Shown here: piece after piece, positions 63,713 to 64,000 of the stretch
Layout: each line of letters starts with the position of its first letter
Numbering within the stretch: position 1 is the stretch's first letter
Assembly: GCA_023412855.1 (NCBI GenBank)
Contig: JAEZRJ010000086.1
Location: 123,501-187,500, forward strand
Source: Bacillota bacterium
GTDB taxonomy: Bacteria > Bacillota > Clostridia > Lachnospirales > Lachnospiraceae
Direction: 5' to 3'
DNA: 64,000 bases
The notes under the pieces: generated by a model
Databases searched by the model: none
Seen by the model: only the letters and a program-made list of their open reading frames with translations
What the model was told of the DNA's origin: nothing
Program-made: the position numbers and the translations under genes

Positions 63713-63736
63713 CGGGGCTGGTAAATACCGGCCCCG
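63713..63736 (+). other. Hairpin between binding protein and permease genes
   Basis: CGGGGCTGGTA and TACCGGCCCCG pair almost perfectly (one G-T). No T run follows, so it is unlikely to be a full terminator. It could protect the upstream mRNA and raise the binding-protein to permease ratio. Confidence 0.6.
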
Positions 63737-63760
63737 AACTATCAGAGAGAGGATGTTAGA

Positions 63761-64000
63761 ATGGACGCAAAAAAAGCAGCCCGGATGGAAAAGCTGGAAG
63801 TAGAGTCCGCGGATTTGATGAAACAGATTCGTATCGAAACGGATATGAAGAAAAAACAAAAGCTGATTGCCAGAAGAGAGAGCGTGCAGCGTAAGGCCAC
63901 GGCAATCAGAAATAACAGAAGGATAAGCAGAGAAGCGAAAAGAGACTTGGTAGCCTACTCGTTTATTGCGCCCAATTTTATAGGATTTGCCGTATTTACT
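63761..64000 (+). CDS. Sugar ABC transporter permease, N-terminal part
   Basis: Eighty codons are inside the window, from ATG at 63761 after an AGAGAGG site. The first 65 residues are a basic helical extension (MDAKKAARMEKLEVESADLM and so on), then LVAYSFIAPNFIGFAVFT, the usual first membrane segment of MalF-type permeases. The unusual long charged N-terminus is worth noting. The remaining gene and presumably a second permease lie beyond the edge. Confidence 0.8.
   Translation, partial: MDAKKAARMEKLEVESADLMKQIRIETDMKKKQKLIARRESVQRKATAIRNNRRISREAKRDLVAYSFIAPNFIGFAVFT

Overview
The window looks like chromosome of a motile, Gram-positive, anaerobic gut-type Clostridium, most likely Lachnospiraceae. 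Supporting signs are AGGAGG-type ribosome sites, many TTG/GTG starts, DUF4474, DUF4358, DUF4430, DUF3810 and TSCPD proteins, ECF vitamin-type transporters, YesM/YesN two-component regulation, AraC-controlled sugar loci with LplABC-type importers, and two methyl-accepting chemotaxis proteins. This placement is from gene content read by eye. No rRNA, tRNA, CRISPR array, transposase, integrase or phage gene was seen.

Layout. 1-3.2 kb: the end of an unknown gene, a coiled-coil protein, and amt-glnK for ammonium uptake behind a leader terminator. 3.2-5.7 kb: an AT-rich islet with an HD-domain phosphohydrolase and a small partner. 5.9-7.9 kb: an Lsa-type ABC-F ribosome protection protein behind a leader with promoter, uORF and terminator. 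8.0-15.1 kb: an AraC regulator divergent from a GH127-type beta-L-arabinofuranosidase and an oligosaccharide ABC importer. 15.1-20.3 kb: two metallophosphoesterases, a DUF4474 protein, a DUF3810 metalloprotease-like protein and exonuclease III. 20.5-24.8 kb: an acidic lipoprotein, an MBOAT/SGNH acyltransferase pair, a DUF4358 lipoprotein and a large extragenic hairpin element. 25-31.8 kb: a HAD hydrolase, tyrosine phosphatase, DUF362 ferredoxin, a chemoreceptor, an EAL-HDOD protein, MurG and a TSCPD protein. 32-38 kb: glucose-6-phosphate isomerase behind 18-bp tandem repeats, a DUF4430 plus ECF S-component pair, a histidine-less HPr-like protein and a LysR regulator. 38.2-45.4 kb: a TetR gene with palindromic operators, followed by a two-subunit ABC exporter and a complete ECF importer (S, T, fused A). 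45.4-52 kb: a hexuronate locus (AraC, uxuA, uxuB, uxaC) and a gene carrying an in-frame stop. 52-54 kb: AraC and a YczE-type membrane protein with a coupled leader peptide. 54.1-64 kb: a chemoreceptor, a heparinase II/III-type lyase, a YesMN two-component system, and a divergent sugar ABC importer that runs off the window.

How it fits together. The window is rich in plant or host polysaccharide use: arabinofuranoside release and uptake, uronate breakdown, and uronide-type lyase with import and chemotaxis. Each unit has its own local regulator. Between these lie regulatory leaders (amt, ABC-F, yczE) and dispersed palindromic extragenic repeats. The least explained parts are the HD islet, the exporter-plus-ECF cassette, the ABC-F leader and the pgi tandem repeats.
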